Origin: Rhodopirellula sp. SM50 | GTDB taxonomy: Bacteria; Planctomycetota; Planctomycetia; Pirellulales; Pirellulaceae | Assembly (NCBI RefSeq): GCF_002289565.1 | Contig: NZ_NTFY01000065.1 | Coordinates: 59,677-123,676 of the forward strand | Direction of reading: 5' to 3' | DNA length: 64,000 bases | In this document: piece by piece, positions 63,686-64,000 of the stretch | How positions within the stretch are numbered: the stretch's first letter is position 1 | Layout: every line of letters starts with the position of its first letter | Position numbers and translations under genes: made by a program | The notes under the pieces: generated by a model | The model's input: only the letters and a program-made list of their open reading frames with translations | The model's database searches: none | Told to the model about the DNA's origin: nothing

Positions 63686-64000
63686 GGTGTCACCTTACTG
63701 GGATTCTTATTTTACGGACGAGGCTGGTAATGACAGCATTTTCCATGCCAAACACGCCCCCCAACAGAGAACGGTTGACCGGCGCCGGTGCTCCGCGACG
63801 CGACGCGTGGCGTGAGCTTCCTCCACGGCCGGCGATTGCGGGCTGTCGATTTAGTCGGGTTCTGCTGAGTTAATGGTGAGCCGTAAGGCCTCGGGCAACG
63901 TCGCTGTGCCCGGCCGCTCGTATAACGAAAATACAGTTCCATTAGAATGGACTGTGGTTGTTCGTGAGGAGCGATTTACGGCCGCTGTGACTTTGACCAC
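63686..64000. other. Right-edge region, no supported gene
   Basis: This includes the upstream region of the small membrane gene. A GTGAGCCGTAAGGCCTCGGGC sequence near 63874-63894 is a shortened copy of the motif near 37162-37193. Nothing else is recognisable before the window ends. Confidence 0.4.

Overview
The window looks like a chromosomal segment of a planctomycete, most likely Pirellulaceae (Rhodopirellula/Stieleria-like). The reasons are a giant exported protein with an LEPR-XLL-type N-terminus, an ECF sigma factor paired with a Ser/Thr kinase that carries a WD40-like tail, many FG-GAP, PQQ-propeller and TIM-barrel proteins, moderately high GC, loosely packed operons and abundant palindromic intergenic repeats. 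The genus is inferred from gene content. I see no rRNA, tRNA, CRISPR array, prophage or transposase.

Positions 1-18350 (minus strand) are one uninterrupted reading frame of at least 6,116 codons that runs off the left edge. It encodes a modular surface or secreted protein: LEPR-XLL-like start, about 1,900 residues of unrecognised repeats, a long RTX block, VAW-type repeats, and several right-handed beta-helix segments alternating with Kre9/KNH-like Ig domains, a golvesin-like domain and a LamG domain. It contains a perfect 1,248-bp internal duplication. Divergent from it lie an ECF sigma factor and a membrane-anchored Ser/Thr kinase, a plausible regulatory pair for it.

22.7-28.0 kb holds clpX behind a bidirectional terminator, a small membrane protein, and a minus-strand run of TlpA-like thioredoxin, UbiA-type prenyltransferase and TIM-barrel isomerase. 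28.0-37.1 kb holds a repeat-rich spacer, a PQQ-type propeller with a Gly/Arg-rich insert, a dual-specificity phosphatase, dprA, a beta-class DNA methyltransferase with an apparent C-terminal GIY-YIG-like domain, and two exported unknowns. 37.4-45.6 kb holds a degenerate metzincin-like membrane protein, a TetA-like MFS transporter, an ABC permease/ATPase pair, smpB and lipA (divergent), a 16-bp tandem array and an FG-GAP protein.

45.8-55.5 kb is a five-component exporter operon on the plus strand: a TolC-like outer-membrane protein with a large coiled-coil insertion, three consecutive HlyD/MacA-type adaptor paralogues, a MacB-type permease and its separate ATPase. The rest (55.5-64 kb) holds a double NIPSNAP protein, a GlmU-like protein, an exported unknown, two hydroxypyruvate-isomerase-like TIM barrels on either side of an aromatic/aspartate aminotransferase, and a small membrane protein.

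The strongest candidates for something new are the giant protein with its identical internal modules and adjacent sigma/kinase pair, the exporter with three adaptors, and the methyltransferase-GIY-YIG fusion.
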